Below are positions 17,408 through 25,976 of a DNA stretch of 64,000 nt, in pieces. The translations under genes and the position numbers were made by a program. Where the stretch lies: the NCBI RefSeq assembly GCF_016464385.1, contig NZ_JADMLH010000011.1, positions 62,001-126,000 on the forward strand. Reading direction: 5' to 3'. Every line of letters begins with the position of its first letter. The stretch's first letter is position 1. The notes under the pieces are model-generated. The model made no database searches and was not told where the DNA came from. It saw only the letters and a program-made list of their open reading frames with translations. The stretch comes from Nucisporomicrobium flavum (GTDB lineage Bacteria > Actinomycetota > Actinomycetes > Mycobacteriales > Micromonosporaceae).

Positions 17408-18494
17408 GCCGCAACTTCGCGACCTCCTCGTCGTACGAGAGCACGTTGCCCTCGACCGTGGACGAGAAGCCGCACTGCGGGGACAGGCACAGCTGCTCGA
17501 GCGGCACATACTTTGCGGCCTCGTCGATGCGGCGCTTCAGCGTGTCCTTCGATTCCAGCTCGCCGCGCTTGGTGGTGACCAGGCCGAGCACCACCATCTT
17601 GCCCGGCGGTACGAACCGCAGCGGCGCGAAGCCGCCCGAGCGCTCGTCGTCGTACTCCAGGAAGAAGCCGTCCACGGCCAGCTCGCTGAACAGCGCCTCG
17701 GCGACGAAGTCGTAGCCGCCCTCGGCCGCCCAGGACGAGCGGAAGTTGCCGCGGCACATGTGCGTGGTGACCGCCAGCCCGGCCGGCCGGTCCTGGATCG
17801 CGGCGTTGATCTGCTTGATGTAGCGCAGGTGCTGGTGCTCAGCGTCGTCGCCCCGCGAGCTGAGCAGGGCGCGCTGGGCGGGATCGTTGAGGTAGGCCAG
17901 GCTCGTGTCGTCGAGCTGCAGGTAGCGGCAGCCCAGGCCGTGGACCCGGCGGACCTGTTCGGCGTACGCGGCGCTGAGGTCGGTCCAGAACTGGTCCTCG
18001 TCCGGGTACACGGCCGGATCGATGGCCGCCCGCCCGCCGCGGTAGTGCACCATGCTCGGCGAGGGGATGGTCAGCTTCGCCGTCACGCCGGGGCCGACGG
18101 TCCGCGCGAGGAACGCGAACGCCTCACCGAAGATGGTGTCGGTGAGCCGGACCGGCGCGTCGACGGCCAGCGCGGCGGACTCGAAGTCCAGCTCGCCCTC
18201 CGCGTTGCGGAAGTGCACCTGGATCTTCTCGTCGGTGCGGCTGATGCCACCGAGCTGGTAGATGAAGTCCATGTGCCAGGACGTACGCCGGAACTCGCCG
18301 TCGGTGGCCGAGCGCAGCCCGACGTCGCGCTGCATCGCGACAACCTCGCGGATCGCGTCGTCCTCGACGGCGCGCAGCTCGTCGTCACCGATCTTCCCGG
18401 CCGCGTGCTCCTCGCGGGCCCGCAGCAGGCGCGCGGGCCGGAGCAGACTGCCGACGTGATCCGCCCGGAAGGGCGGGGTGTCGCGGAGTGTCAT
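17373..18494 (-). CDS. MetE-like cobalamin-independent methionine synthase family protein
   Basis: This 373-aa single-barrel protein resembles the C-terminal catalytic half of MetE (COG0620, the YxjG/YxjH type). The thiolate-binding zinc ligands appear as His and Cys in THMCRGNFRS and a further Cys in LCLSPQCGFSST. The N-terminus, FRADHVGSLLRP, is typical of the family. Members transfer methyl groups to homocysteine or related thiols; the methyl donor is not certain because the folate-binding half of full MetE is absent. It is monocistronic and converges on the histidine kinase gene. Confidence 0.85.
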   Translation of the reverse strand: MTLRDTPPFRADHVGSLLRPARLLRAREEHAAGKIGDDELRAVEDDAIREVVAMQRDVGLRSATDGEFRRTSWHMDFIYQLGGISRTDEKIQVHFRNAEGELDFESAALAVDAPVRLTDTIFGEAFAFLARTVGPGVTAKLTIPSPSMVHYRGGRAAIDPAVYPDEDQFWTDLSAAYAEQVRRVHGLGCRYLQLDDTSLAYLNDPAQRALLSSRGDDAEHQHLRYIKQINAAIQDRPAGLAVTTHMCRGNFRSSWAAEGGYDFVAEALFSELAVDGFFLEYDDERSGGFAPLRFVPPGKMVVLGLVTTKRGELESKDTLKRRIDEAAKYVPLEQLCLSPQCGFSSTVEGNVLSYDEEVAKLRLIAEIAEEVWG

Positions 18495-18557
18495 GGTCGA
18501 TACCCCCTCAATGGACAGCCTAGGTGCACCGGCACGGGCGAGCCATAGACTCGGCCC

Positions 18558-18761
18558 GTGACGGATGCCGACCTCATCGCCATCGCGCGGGCGAGAGCGG
18601 CCGAGCTCGGTCGCCCGTCATATCCCGAGGCGGAGGTGGAGGTTCGAGAGCCGGAGGCGGAGGTCCTGCTCAGCGACCCGCGATACGCCCGCGGCGGCGG
18701 GCTTCTGGTGGTCATCGACACCGCCACCGGCGCCGTCCTGCGCGTGACCCCGCAGTTGTGA
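18558..18761 (+). CDS. Small hypothetical protein
   Basis: This 67-aa acidic protein starts MTDADLIAIARARAAELG and ends LLVVIDTATGAVLRVTPQL. The last 25 residues look like a beta hairpin. No family was recognised. GTG 18558 is the only sensible start. Its stop overlaps the GTG of the next gene (GTGA), which supports it being real and translated with that gene. The function is unknown. Confidence 0.7.
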   Translation: MTDADLIAIARARAAELGRPSYPEAEVEVREPEAEVLLSDPRYARGGGLLVVIDTATGAVLRVTPQL

Positions 18762-20404
18762 GGGCGACCTATCGTCTGGGGGTGTCGCTCGCCGAGGAAC
18801 TGGACGACCCCGATGACCTGGCCCGGTTGCTGGCCGTGGAGAGAGCCGGGCGGGACGGTGGGCCCGAGCTCATCGGCAAGCTGCTCGGCCTGGCGCTGCA
18901 CGACGGTGCCGAGGTGCAGGTCACGGGCGGCGTGGCCGAGCGCTGGGATTCCCTGAGCGACGCCGCGGCGGCAGCCCTGGCGGCTGTCCTCCGCCGGCAC
19001 CCGCCGGCCGACGACCGGATCGGCCGGGCCGTCGTCGACCTGGCCGAGGACGACGAGCGCGTCGGCCGGCTGCTGCAGATCTTCGGCCCCGACGCCGAGC
19101 CGGTGCGCCGCGAGCTGGAGGTCAGCAGCGAGGAGCGGCTTCGCGTACGGGCGCTGCGGGCGGTCCGTCCCATCGACCGTCCTGTCGACCTCAACCGCCG
19201 CTTCCTCGCCGACCCCTCGCCGGTCGTCCGGCTCGAGGCGCTGCGCGGAAGTTCCCGGTTCGGCCCCGAGGACGCGCACCGGGCGCTGTCCGACCCGAGC
19301 GCGGAGGTGCGGCTGGCGGCCGTACAGAAGCTGCAATGGCGGGACACACCAGCGTTCCTCGCCGCAGCGCGCGTCGAGACGGTACGCACGATCCGGGAGC
19401 AGTACGTTCAGGCGCTGGTCCGCCGCCCCCTGACCGACGACGTGTTCCGGGCACTCCTGGGGTACCTCGCCGACGACGGCTGGGCCGGGCGTACAGCGGC
19501 CGGGCGCCTGCGCGAGCTTGACAACCCCGGCGTCGTGGCTGCGGTCGCCTCCCGGATCCTGGTCGTCGACGACGAGGCGCACCTGGCCGCCCTGGCCGAG
19601 TTCCCGCACCTGCTCGAGTACGCGCCCGAAGTGTCCGAGCCGCTCCGGTGTCTGCACCGCAGCGCGACGGACGGCGAACTGCTCGGCGTACTGGACCGGC
19701 TGCCGCTGGGGGAGCGGTCACCGTACCCCCTGGAAGATCCGGCGGGCGGCCTGGATCCGGCGCAGCAGGCTCGGCTTCTCCGCGCGGTCCTGGGGTGGGC
19801 GCACGGCATCGTGGAATCGGATGGCCTGGCGGCGTGGCTGGCGGCACCGGACGACCACACCGCGGCGGACTGGATCACCGAGCACGACTGGTTCGGCACC
19901 GGGCCGGCCGCCGACCTTCTGCGCGCGGCCGTCGACGGCGACCTGCGGCGCGCGCTGGCCGTCGACCTGGGCACGGACCTGCTGCGCCTGGCCCACGTGT
20001 TCACGGCCCGGCAGATCCGCGCCGGCCTGGACCCGCTGCCGCCGGGAACGCTGAGTCGCCTGCTGACCGAAGGCCCCGATCTGCTGCGCGTACGGTTCCA
20101 GCGAGGCCGCACCGTCGTCCTCCGGCTGCACGGCTCGGCCGCCATCGGCCCGCGCCTCACCCCGGCGACCGCGCTGCTGCACGTGCCGTGCCCCGGTTGC
20201 GGCACACCGGCGCGGTTGCAGGGAACACCCCAGTGGACGTACCGCGACGAGGACCGGGTGCGCGAGGTCGAGGACGGGTACGCGGCCGCCCTGACCGGCG
20301 CCTGCCCTGCCTGCGGGGGACCGGTGCGCACGGAGGTGCTGCTGTCGCTCACGGAGGGACGATTCGACGGCCCCCGCGAGGTCAGCTGGGACGCGCGGTC
20401 ATGA
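18758..20404 (+). CDS. Repeat-containing protein with C-terminal zinc ribbon
   Basis: This 548-aa protein has no recognised family. Residues about 60-260 look like HEAT-type helical repeats (SPVVRLEALRGSSRFGPED, then SAEVRLAAVQKLQWRDTP). The C-terminus carries two CxxC pairs, CPGCGTPARLQ and CPACGGPVRTE, about 35 residues apart, forming a likely zinc ribbon. A scaffold or nucleic-acid/protein-binding role is plausible. GTG 18758 overlaps the upstream stop (GTGA); GTG 18782 is an alternative. The stop overlaps the next gene's ATG. It is the middle gene of a three-gene operon of unknown purpose. Confidence 0.75.
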   Translation: MRATYRLGVSLAEELDDPDDLARLLAVERAGRDGGPELIGKLLGLALHDGAEVQVTGGVAERWDSLSDAAAAALAAVLRRHPPADDRIGRAVVDLAEDDERVGRLLQIFGPDAEPVRRELEVSSEERLRVRALRAVRPIDRPVDLNRRFLADPSPVVRLEALRGSSRFGPEDAHRALSDPSAEVRLAAVQKLQWRDTPAFLAAARVETVRTIREQYVQALVRRPLTDDVFRALLGYLADDGWAGRTAAGRLRELDNPGVVAAVASRILVVDDEAHLAALAEFPHLLEYAPEVSEPLRCLHRSATDGELLGVLDRLPLGERSPYPLEDPAGGLDPAQQARLLRAVLGWAHGIVESDGLAAWLAAPDDHTAADWITEHDWFGTGPAADLLRAAVDGDLRRALAVDLGTDLLRLAHVFTARQIRAGLDPLPPGTLSRLLTEGPDLLRVRFQRGRTVVLRLHGSAAIGPRLTPATALLHVPCPGCGTPARLQGTPQWTYRDEDRVREVEDGYAAALTGACPACGGPVRTEVLLSLTEGRFDGPREVSWDARS

Positions 20405-20841
20405 GGCCGGCCATGGGCACTCTGCTGCTCGCGCTGGGAGCCACGCTGATGGCCGGCGGCATCGCGTGGCCGGACGGCCGCATCACGGTCATCGCCGTGG
20501 CTGTGCTCGCGCTCGCCGCCGGTTTCGCGGCCCTGGCCGGGCGGATCACCCTGTTCGCGCTTGCGGTCTGGGGTGTCGGTTGGGTCGCGCTGATCGGCGG
20601 CATCGCGGCCGGGGAATGGCTCGCGATGGCGGGCGGCGTGGTCGCGGTGGTGGCGGGCGGGGTGGCGTTCACGACCAGCAACTACGCGACCTGGTTCGGG
20701 GTGGCCCTGCTGGGCGACGCCCTCGCGCTGGGCGCGATCGCCTGGTGGGCCACGGGTACGGGCGGAACCGTCGCCGCAGCGGGAGCGGCCGCCTGTGCCG
20801 TCGCAGCGGCAACCTACGGCGTAACCAGCCTGCGCGCATGA
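20401..20841 (+). CDS. Small polytopic membrane protein
   Basis: This 146-aa protein consists almost entirely of hydrophobic segments, about five to six, with short Gly/Ala-rich loops (GTLLLALGATLMAGGIAWPD, then TLFALAVWGVGWVALIGG). No family was recognised. ATG 20401 overlaps the stop of the repeat/zinc-ribbon gene (ATGA), indicating translational coupling, so it may anchor that protein's complex at the membrane; this is inference from position only. Confidence 0.75.
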   Translation: MRPAMGTLLLALGATLMAGGIAWPDGRITVIAVAVLALAAGFAALAGRITLFALAVWGVGWVALIGGIAAGEWLAMAGGVVAVVAGGVAFTTSNYATWFGVALLGDALALGAIAWWATGTGGTVAAAGAAACAVAAATYGVTSLRA

Positions 20842-21007
20842 CCCGCCGCACCGCCGGCCCGATCCGGGGCGGCGACGTCGGCCGATGACATCGTCCGCGT
20901 GACGTCACCGTGATGTGGTGAACTTTTCGCCCGGAGGTCGACCGGGGTTCGGTCGCCGCCTAGTCTTGACCGCTCGGAGCCCCATCGCGCAGCGGAAGGT
21001 GACACGG

Positions 21008-21346
21008 ATGACCGGTACGACGGTCGACGTAGAAACCGGTCCTGACGGCAGCCTCGTGATCCAGCCGCACGGTGTCCTGAGCGCCGAGGACGCGGTCGAG
21101 CTGCGCCACACCCTGGTTCATGCCGTACGCCGCCTGCGGCCGCTGCGGCTGGTGTTCGACCTGCGCGACGTGCGCGGCATCGATCCCATCAACCTGGGCA
21201 CGCTGGTGGCGGCCTGCCACCTGGGCGACGACGAGAAGGTCGCGGTGTTCCTGGACAACTCCTCGATGGAGGTGGCCGGCCAACTGAGCGCCGCCGGCGT
21301 CGCCCTTCACCGGATCCGCAACGTCCGGCACGACGCCACGGTGTAG
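21008..21346 (+). CDS. STAS-domain protein, anti-sigma factor antagonist-like
   Basis: This 112-aa single-domain protein has a STAS fold pattern: VETGPDGSLVIQPHGVLSAE, then LRLVFDLRDVRGIDPINLG. Canonical antagonists have a phosphorylatable Ser in the loop after the Asp strand (typically D-S-S-G); here the loop reads IDPINLGTLV, with no Ser or Thr at that site, so SpoIIAA-style phospho-control is doubtful. ATG 21008 has GGAAGG upstream; an earlier in-frame ATG at 20915 adds an atypical leader. It converges on the GAF/LuxR regulator with 13 nt between stops. Confidence 0.78.
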   Translation: MTGTTVDVETGPDGSLVIQPHGVLSAEDAVELRHTLVHAVRRLRPLRLVFDLRDVRGIDPINLGTLVAACHLGDDEKVAVFLDNSSMEVAGQLSAAGVALHRIRNVRHDATV

Positions 21347-21359
21347 CGGGCCGCGGAGC

Positions 21360-22508
21360 TCAGCCCGCTGGCCGCGTGATCCAGCCGTTTTCCAATGCCC
21401 GGACGACCGCGCCCGTCCGGCTGGTCGTGCGGGTCTTGCGGAGCGCCGCCCCGACGTGCTTCTCCACCGTCTTGGGCGACAGGAACAGCACGGCCGCCAC
21501 TTCCCGGTCGGTCCGGCCCTGGGCCAGCAGCGTCAGCACTTCCTTCTCCCGCGCACTCAGCGGCGACGGCAAGGAGGTGACCGGCGCTGCGGTGGCGGGC
21601 CTGCCGGTGGCGTAGGGGACGTCCGCCCGTACGACCGTGCCCCAGCCGGGGACCCGGTCCACCGTGACCGCCCCGCCCGCGGCGGCGAGCAGTTGCGACC
21701 ATGAGGTGGTGCCCAGGCCGAGCGGGTCCGGGTCCGGACCGGTGTGCCCGGCCGGTGCCGAGTCGTCCTGTACGAGCAGGCGGAGACCTTCCGCCCGGTG
21801 GACGACGGCGACGTGGACCCGGCTCACCCCTTCGCTCCGGGAGGCGGCGAGGGCGGCGACCGTGACCACCTCGGTGGCGACCTGCGCCACTTCCTCGCCG
21901 AGCGGGCGGGCCGTGCCCACCTCGGTGACCCGGGTGGCGATGCCGGTGAGTTCGGCCTCGGCGGTGAAGCGTTCCCGGATGATGCGGGCGAGCAGAGGTT
22001 GCCCGGCGTCGCCTGCGCGGAGGATGGCACCCGCTCCGGCCTGGCTCAGCACCTCCAGGGCGTCGATCTCCCTCGCGGAGTAGCTGCGGGACTCGCCGGC
22101 GAAGCCGATGTTGACCGCGATGACCTCGCCGCGCCACCACATGGGTACCGCGACCGCTGATCCCCGGCTGGCGGGGTGTCCGGGGGGCAGGTGCCGTCCC
22201 GACCCGCGCTCGTAGCTCGGCAGGACGACCGGGCGGCGGCGGGCGAAGGCTTCCCCGGTTGCACCTTCGTCGAGCGGAAAGCTGCGACCCAGCTTGCAGG
22301 GCACGCCGATCTCGGCGACCTTGCTGTACGTCCCGCTACGGGCGTCGACAAGCGACACGCTGCCCGCGATCCCCGGCACTACTTCGCTGCTCGTCACGAG
22401 CAGATGGCGCAGGACGTGGGCCAGTCCCTGATCCGAGTAGAGGCGGCCGACGGCGACGTCCAGCGGCGGACGGCCGTCGCCCGGTGCGCGCTGCCACTCC
22501 TGCCGCAT
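21360..22508 (-). CDS. GAF-domain LuxR-type regulator with kinase-like ATPase region
   Basis: This 382-aa regulator begins with a GAF-like sensor domain (about 20-170; GSVSLVDARSGTYSKV to VIAVNIGFAGESRSYSAREI), continues with a histidine-kinase-like ATPase region (RVHVAVVHRAEGLRLLVQDD and later AAAGGAVTVDRVPGWGTVV) and ends with a LuxR helix-turn-helix (LSAREKEVLTLLAQGRTD through FLSPKTVEKHVGAALRKT). No phospho-acceptor His box is visible. ATG 22508 gives a product starting just before the GAF domain; an upstream ATG at 22616 is possible. It is divergent from the aldolase operon, which it may regulate. Confidence 0.8.
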   Translation of the reverse strand: MRQEWQRAPGDGRPPLDVAVGRLYSDQGLAHVLRHLLVTSSEVVPGIAGSVSLVDARSGTYSKVAEIGVPCKLGRSFPLDEGATGEAFARRRPVVLPSYERGSGRHLPPGHPASRGSAVAVPMWWRGEVIAVNIGFAGESRSYSAREIDALEVLSQAGAGAILRAGDAGQPLLARIIRERFTAEAELTGIATRVTEVGTARPLGEEVAQVATEVVTVAALAASRSEGVSRVHVAVVHRAEGLRLLVQDDSAPAGHTGPDPDPLGLGTTSWSQLLAAAGGAVTVDRVPGWGTVVRADVPYATGRPATAAPVTSLPSPLSAREKEVLTLLAQGRTDREVAAVLFLSPKTVEKHVGAALRKTRTTSRTGAVVRALENGWITRPAG

Positions 22509-22599
22509 GGTTGGACGGTAGAAGGACCGCTGGAGCAGACGCAATGGACGGGGTGAACGCCGGATCACGCCCCATCTGAAAGGGCGCCGGCCGGGCGAC

Positions 22600-22615
22600 T
22601 GGGGGATTTCCCCCA
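22600..22615. promoter_or_regulatory. GC-rich inverted repeat in divergent promoter region
   Basis: TGGGGGA (22600-22606) and TCCCCCA (22609-22615) form a perfect 7-bp dyad with a 2-bp spacer between the GAF/LuxR regulator and the aldolase operon. Position and symmetry fit a regulator-binding site; the LuxR-type protein next door is the natural candidate. This is inference. Confidence 0.35.
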
Positions 22616-22683
22616 TGGTTGAGCTGCGCCGGCGAGGGCTTTACTGACCGAGCGCCACGCCACTCGACCGACAGGGGGACCCG

Positions 22684-23544
22684 GTGCCCGTCGTCGCGAT
22701 GAAGGAGATGCTGGACCGCGCGCTCGCCGGCAGGTACGGCATCGCGGCATTCAACATCCTCAACGACCTCACGATCGAGGCGGTGCTCGCCGCCGCGACC
22801 GAGGAGAACGCCCCGGTCATCCTGCAGACCTCGGTCAAGACCGTGCGGGCGTACGGTCGCCGGCAGCTGTTCGGGATCTTCGAGGCCCTGGTCCGGCACG
22901 TGCCGGTGCCGGTGACGCTGCACCTGGACCACTGCCCCCACCGCGACGTCATCAGCGACTGCCTGGCCGGCGGGTGGAACAGCGTCCTGTTCGACGCCCA
23001 CGAGCTCGATGTCGCGGAGAACCTGCGCCAGACCACGGAGGTCGTCGCCGAGGCCCGCAGAACGGGCGCGCACGTCGAGGGTGAGATCGAGGGCATCCAG
23101 GGCGTGGAGGACGACCTCGGTTCCGACGAGGCGTCCCGCATCCAGAGCCTGGAGGTGGCCGTCGATTTCATCAAGCGGACCGGCGTCGACTGCTTCGCCC
23201 CGGCCATCGGCAACGCGCACGGGCAGTACAGGTCCGCGCCCGTCCTCGATCACCAGCGGGTGTCCGACCTGGTCGAGGCGACGGGCGTACCGATGGCCTT
23301 GCACGGCGGCACCGGCCTCTCGGACGAGCAGTTCACCGATCTCATCTCCCGGGGGTGCGCGAAGGTCAACATCTCCACCGCGCTCAAGGAGAGTTACCTG
23401 AAGGAGAGCCTGCGGTTCCTCAAGGCGGCCGAGGCCCAGGGCAAGTGGGACCCGCCCGCGCTGTTCACCGCGCAGCGGACCGCGGTCATCGAGATGGCCA
23501 AGCGGCACATCCGGCTTTTCGGCGGCTCGGGGCGTGCCTGGTGA
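22684..23544 (+). CDS. Class II (zinc) fructose-bisphosphate-type aldolase
   Basis: This 286-aa TIM-barrel enzyme belongs to the class II ketose-bisphosphate aldolase family. The metal and catalytic motifs are visible: VTLHLDHCPHRD (Asp/His), GAHVEGEIEGI (Glu), IGNAHGQY (His), and LHGGTGLSDEQ (His and phosphate loop). It cleaves or forms a ketose phosphate from dihydroxyacetone phosphate and an aldehyde. GTG 22684 is chosen because GGGGGA lies just upstream. It opens a four-gene operon with a HAD phosphatase and both subunits of a dihydroxyacetone-type kinase, so the substrate may be an uncommon ketose phosphate. Confidence 0.88.
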   Translation: MPVVAMKEMLDRALAGRYGIAAFNILNDLTIEAVLAAATEENAPVILQTSVKTVRAYGRRQLFGIFEALVRHVPVPVTLHLDHCPHRDVISDCLAGGWNSVLFDAHELDVAENLRQTTEVVAEARRTGAHVEGEIEGIQGVEDDLGSDEASRIQSLEVAVDFIKRTGVDCFAPAIGNAHGQYRSAPVLDHQRVSDLVEATGVPMALHGGTGLSDEQFTDLISRGCAKVNISTALKESYLKESLRFLKAAEAQGKWDPPALFTAQRTAVIEMAKRHIRLFGGSGRAW

Positions 23545-24323
23545 GCGGTCTGGTCTTCGACTGCGACGGTGTCCTGGCGGACACCGAACGCGACGGGCAC
23601 CTGCCCGCCTTCAACGAGACCTTCGAGCACTTCGGGCTGCCCGTACGGTGGAGCGAGGACGAGTATGCCGACAAGCTGAAGATCGGCGGCGGCAAGGAGC
23701 GGATGGCCAGCCTGTTCGCCGACCCGGAGTTCGTCCGTGCCGCGAGCATCCCGGAGGACGAGGACGCGCGCAGGGACCTCCTGGCCCGGTGGCACAGGAC
23801 CAAGACCGCCGCGTTCAAGCGCCTGGTGTCCGAGGGCCGCATCCCGCCGCGCCCGGGCATCTCCCGGATCATCCCCGCGGCGCTCGACGCGGGCTGGACC
23901 GTGGCGGTCGCCTCCACGTCGGCGCAGGAGTCCGTACAGGCCGTCCTCGAGAACGCCGTGGGCAAGGAGGTGGCGGACCGGGTACCCGTCTTCGCCGGTG
24001 ACGTCGTCCCGGCGAAGAAGCCCGACCCCGCCATCTACCGGCTCGCCGTCTCGCGGCTCTCGCTCGACCCCGCGGACACCCTCGTGGTCGAGGACTCCCG
24101 CAACGGGCTGCTGGCCGCCGCCGGGGCGGGGCTGGCGTGCCTCGTCACCGTCAACGGCTACACCCGCGGCGAGGACTTCGCCGAGGCCGTCCTCGTCGTC
24201 TCGGAGCTCGGCGACCCTGGACGCCCGCCGGTGCAGGTGCTGGCCAACCGGAGCGGGGCGACCCCGGGGGACTACCTCACGCTGGAGGACCTCAGCGCCT
24301 GCGTCCAAGGAGGAAACCCGTGA
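23541..24323 (+). CDS. HAD-superfamily phosphatase, CbbY-like
   Basis: This 260-aa hydrolase has HAD motif I in VFDCDGVLADTERDG (nucleophile Asp), motif II Ser/Thr in VAVASTSAQESV, motif III Lys in PAKKPDPAIYRL and motif IV acids in VVEDSRNGLLAA. The cap and the LPAFNETFEHFGLPVRWS segment recall CbbY/beta-phosphoglucomutase-type enzymes, which dephosphorylate sugar phosphates. GTG 23541 overlaps the aldolase stop and its own stop overlaps the DhaL start, both as GTGA. It probably removes phosphate from a pathway intermediate or side product. Confidence 0.86.
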   Translation: MSGLVFDCDGVLADTERDGHLPAFNETFEHFGLPVRWSEDEYADKLKIGGGKERMASLFADPEFVRAASIPEDEDARRDLLARWHRTKTAAFKRLVSEGRIPPRPGISRIIPAALDAGWTVAVASTSAQESVQAVLENAVGKEVADRVPVFAGDVVPAKKPDPAIYRLAVSRLSLDPADTLVVEDSRNGLLAAAGAGLACLVTVNGYTRGEDFAEAVLVVSELGDPGRPPVQVLANRSGATPGDYLTLEDLSACVQGGNP

Positions 24324-24955
24324 GCAGCGACGCGCTCAAGCAGACCGAGCTGGTGGTGCGCACGATCGCCGAGACGGCGGTGGAGAACGAGAAGTACTTC
24401 GGTGACCTCGACGCCGTCGTCGGTGACGGCGACTTCGGGTACTCGCTCGCGAGGGGCTTCGAGAAGCTGCTGGAAGGCTGGGACGCCCTCGACCGTACGG
24501 ATGTCGGAACGTTCTTGAAGAAGAGCGGTATGACCATCACCTCGCGGATCGGCGGCACCTCCGGGCCGATCTGGGGCACCGCGTTCCTGCGGGCCGGCAT
24601 CGCCGCGGGGGACAGCGCCGAGATCTCGGGTGAGCAGGCGGTCGCCATGCTCCGGGCGTCCATCGACGGCATCAAGGCCCGCGGGCAGTCCGACGTCGGC
24701 GACAAGACCCTGCTCGACGCGCTGGTCCCGATGGCCGACACGCTGGAGCAGCAGCTGAAGCAGGGCAGGTCCGTCGCGGACGCTCTCACCGCGACTGCGG
24801 CGGCGACACGCGAGGCGGCCGAGGCCACCAAGGACATGGTCGCCAGGCGCGGACGGGCTGCCTACACCGGAGAGCGCAGCAAGGGCTCGGTCGACGCCGG
24901 CGCGATGGCCGTGGCCGTGATCGTCGAGCGCATCAGCCAGGTCTGGTCCAGATAA
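24320..24955 (+). CDS. dhaL: Dihydroxyacetone kinase subunit DhaL
   Basis: This 211-aa protein is the nucleotide-binding helical-barrel subunit of dihydroxyacetone-type kinases. Acidic Mg-binding residues lie in DAVVGDGDFGYSLARG, and the nucleotide loop in RIGGTSGPIWGTAFLRAG; SDVGDKTLLDALVP is a further signature. GTG 24320 follows AAGGAGG closely and overlaps the phosphatase stop. DhaL usually works with DhaK, encoded next. No phosphotransfer subunit DhaM lies here, so phosphate may come directly from ATP, as in ATP-dependent kinases; this is inference. Confidence 0.9.
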   Translation: MSSDALKQTELVVRTIAETAVENEKYFGDLDAVVGDGDFGYSLARGFEKLLEGWDALDRTDVGTFLKKSGMTITSRIGGTSGPIWGTAFLRAGIAAGDSAEISGEQAVAMLRASIDGIKARGQSDVGDKTLLDALVPMADTLEQQLKQGRSVADALTATAAATREAAEATKDMVARRGRAAYTGERSKGSVDAGAMAVAVIVERISQVWSR

Positions 24956-24966
24956 GGAGCCACGTC

Positions 24967-25962
24967 GTGAAGAAGTTCGTCAACGACCCGAAGGCCTTCG
25001 TACCCGAGATGCTGGAGGGCCTGGCCCTCGCCAACCCGGACACCCTCAGGTACGTGCCCGACTACAACCTCATCATGCGGGCCGACGCGCCGCGCGACGA
25101 CAAGGTCTCCATCGTCCAGGGATCCGGCTCCGGGCACGAGCCCGCGCACGTCATGGTCGTCGGCAAGGGCATGCTCGACGCGGCCTGTCCGGGCGACGTG
25201 TTCGCCGCGCCGCCGATGGACTACGTGTACGAGACCACGAAGCTGCTGGCCTCCCCGAAGGGCGTGCTCCTGCTCGTGAACAACTACACGGGCGACCGGA
25301 TGGCTTTCGACATGGGCCGGGAGATGGCGGAGTCCGAGGGCATCAAGGTCAAGGTGCTCACGATCAACGACGACGTGGCGGTGAAGGACTCCCTCTACAC
25401 CGTCGGCCGGCGCGGGGTGGCCGGGAATTTCTTCGTGCTGAAGGCCGTCGGTGCCGCTTCGGAGCAGGGCGCCGGCCTCGACGAGCTCATCCGCATCGGG
25501 ACGAAGGTCAACGACGTCACCCGCTCCTTCGGCGTCGCGCTCACGGCGTGCACCCCGCCCGCCAAGGGCAGCCCGCTGTTCGACCTGGGGGCCGATGAGA
25601 TCGAGTTCGGGGTGGGCATCCACGGCGAGCCGGGCCGGGAGCGGCGCAAGCTGTCGACCGCGGACGCGATCGTCGACGACATGCTCGAGGCGGTCGTCCC
25701 CGACCTTCCGTACCGCGGCGGTGACCGGGTCGCTCTCATGATCAACGGCCTGGGCGGTACGCCCATCAGCGAGCTGTACGTCCTCTACCGGCGCGCCCAC
25801 CAGCAGCTCGCCGACCGGGGCATCACCGTCGGCCGCAGCTACGTCAACGAATACTGCACCTCCCTCGACATGGCCGGCGCGTCGCTCACCCTCGTCCGCC
25901 TCGACGACGAGATCGACCGGCTCCTGGCAGCGCGCGCCGAGGTCGCCGTACGCGTCTTCTAG
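24967..25962 (+). CDS. dhaK: Dihydroxyacetone kinase subunit DhaK
   Basis: This 331-aa substrate-binding subunit covalently holds the ketone as a hemiaminal on a histidine, here His219 in FGVGIHGEPGRER. Other signatures are VQGSGSGHEPAHVMVVGKG near residue 55 and LLLVNNYTGDRMAFDM near 110. GTG 24967 is preceded by AAGGAG. It follows DhaL by 11 nt. With DhaL it should phosphorylate dihydroxyacetone or a related short ketose such as a tetrulose; the adjacent aldolase could then use the triose phosphate. Confidence 0.91.
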   Translation: MKKFVNDPKAFVPEMLEGLALANPDTLRYVPDYNLIMRADAPRDDKVSIVQGSGSGHEPAHVMVVGKGMLDAACPGDVFAAPPMDYVYETTKLLASPKGVLLLVNNYTGDRMAFDMGREMAESEGIKVKVLTINDDVAVKDSLYTVGRRGVAGNFFVLKAVGAASEQGAGLDELIRIGTKVNDVTRSFGVALTACTPPAKGSPLFDLGADEIEFGVGIHGEPGRERRKLSTADAIVDDMLEAVVPDLPYRGGDRVALMINGLGGTPISELYVLYRRAHQQLADRGITVGRSYVNEYCTSLDMAGASLTLVRLDDEIDRLLAARAEVAVRVF

Positions 25963-25976
25963 TGTCGCGGCCGCGG

